Part shown: positions 63,191 through 64,000 of the stretch, piece after piece | Numbering within the stretch: the first letter of the stretch is position 1 | Layout of the letters: every line of letters begins with the position of its first letter | Assembly: GCA_023213315.1 (NCBI GenBank) | Contig: JAKCPI010001989.1 | Span: 1-64,000, forward strand | DNA: 64,000 bases | Source of the DNA: Euborellia annulipes | Taxonomy: Eukaryota; Arthropoda; Insecta; Dermaptera; Anisolabididae | Direction of reading: 5' to 3' | Program-made: the position numbers and the translations under genes | Notes under the pieces: generated by a model | What the model saw: only the letters and a program-made list of their open reading frames with translations | The model's database searches: none | Told to the model about the DNA's origin: nothing

Positions 63191-63915
63191 ATATATTGGG
63201 TTGTAACACATGAAATGTCCGATTTTTTAAATCTGAATCTTTATAGAGGATTAAATCGTTGTCTATTGATTCCTAGAAAAATATTTTTTATCTGTAATAA
63301 AGTTGTTGATCCTCTATTTGCTAGTATGTTTCTTTTTTTCCTAAATATTTTATTTAAATTTTATAGTGAATTTTATAGTTCATAAAAACACGAGATTTCC
63401 GAACAATTTTGTCTTAATGAGTTCAAACTCGGCCCGTTCGCTGTCCAGGTAGCAAGGAATATTAATCATGCATTTGGTGAAGTAAGTTCTAATGAAAGAA
63501 CCATCCGTCGTTGGTTTAAAACATTTTCTTTCGGAGATATGACGCTAGAAAATCTGCCCCGTGGGCGGACTCAAACATCAATGAAGGACGAAGATCTTGA
63601 AAAATCTGTGGAAGAAGACCCTCATAAAACAGTCAGAGAACTTGCATCAGAGCTAGGCACAAGTCATATGACAGTTTCCAGGCATCTAAAATTGATTGGA
63701 AAGGTAAAAAATGCTCGATTTCTGGTTTCTCCATTGATTTTTGAGGCCTCCCACGGGGCAGATTTTCTAACGTCGTATCTCCGGAAGAAAATTTTTTAAA
63801 CCAACGACGGATGGTTCTTTCATTAGAACTTCCTTCACCAAATGCTCCTTGCTACCTGGACAGCGAACTGGCCGAGTTTGTACTCATTAAGACAAAATTG
63901 TACAACCCAATATAA
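63191..63915 (+). mobile_element. Decayed mariner element with internal inversion
   Basis: Ends ATATTGGGTTGTAAC and inverted GTACAACCCAATATA. A plus-strand frame at about 63399-63720 gives the N-terminal helix-turn-helix part of a mariner transposase: EFKLGPFAVQVARNINHAFG, RTIRRWFKTF, and HKTVRELASELGTSHMTVSR. The catalytic DD(34)D region is missing. Positions 63757-63894 are an inverted copy of 63410-63543, so the element is a foldback. It is non-functional. Confidence 0.85.
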
Positions 63916-63960
63916 CTATTATTTTCAACTTCTTCTATATAAAAATAAGCATAATTATAA

Positions 63961-64000
63961 AGCGGCCCTTACACGATCAATATTTAGATAAATTTATTGC
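63961..64000. mobile_element. Left end of a second PIF/Harbinger-like MITE
   Basis: Starts AGCGGCCCTTACACGATCAA after TAA, matching the AGTGGCCTGTACACGAGCAA end of 34791-35157. It is cut off by the end of the window. Confidence 0.5.

Overview
This is AT-rich, intron-containing animal DNA, with many single-base runs. The gene content (arthropod-type thyrostimulin subunits, a type II Golgi sulfotransferase, spliced genes with GT/AG introns) points to an arthropod. A crustacean such as a parasitic copepod is my guess, at low confidence. No bacterial-style operons, canonical rRNA genes or CRISPR arrays are visible. Genes occupy little of the window. Most of the rest is layered mobile DNA: hAT-type MITEs with 8-bp target duplications, other MITEs, tRNA-like SINEs, LINE fragments, one intact LTR retrotransposon, a decayed mariner, and an unusual number of long perfect or near-perfect palindromes.

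Layout: (1) 6.1-11.2 kb (+) glycoprotein hormone beta-5 (GPB5), three coding exons. (2) 14.6-17.5 kb (-) glycoprotein hormone alpha-2 (GPA2), three coding exons, tail-to-tail with GPB5. Together they encode the two subunits of thyrostimulin. (3) 19.4-20.4 kb (-) two exons of an unidentified gene and a small cysteine-rich ORF. (4) 21.2-25.3 kb (-) an intact 4.06-kb Gypsy-type element, inserted exactly at the stop codon of the next gene. (5) 25.3-36.7 kb (-) a HIRA-like histone-chaperone gene in which only the part C-terminal to the WD40 repeats is seen, with a 221-bp in-frame exon triplication. (6) 37-46 kb: MITEs and giant foldback DNA without a recognised gene. (7) 46.2-57.3 kb (-) a complete 12-exon NOC2 ribosome-biogenesis gene of 708 codons. 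(8) 58.1-59.6 kb: second copy of a 1.4-kb foldback element. (9) 60.8-62.8 kb (+) a three-exon HNK-1/chondroitin-type carbohydrate sulfotransferase. (10) 63.2-64.0 kb: mariner remnant and the edge of another MITE.

The most interesting non-genic signal is a set of eight sequences with a complete hammerhead-ribozyme core (CTGANGA, stem II, GAA, very short stem III, H17, matching stem I). They occur at five sites, mostly inside short palindromes and in two cases as head-to-head pairs. Their stem I sequences differ from copy to copy yet remain complementary, which argues for conserved RNA structure. They resemble the ribozymes known from Penelope-like elements, but the inverted-pair arrangement is notable. 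A second strong signal is a 1.4-kb foldback element, present twice, whose two ends are both outward-facing tRNA-like (A-box/B-box) units.
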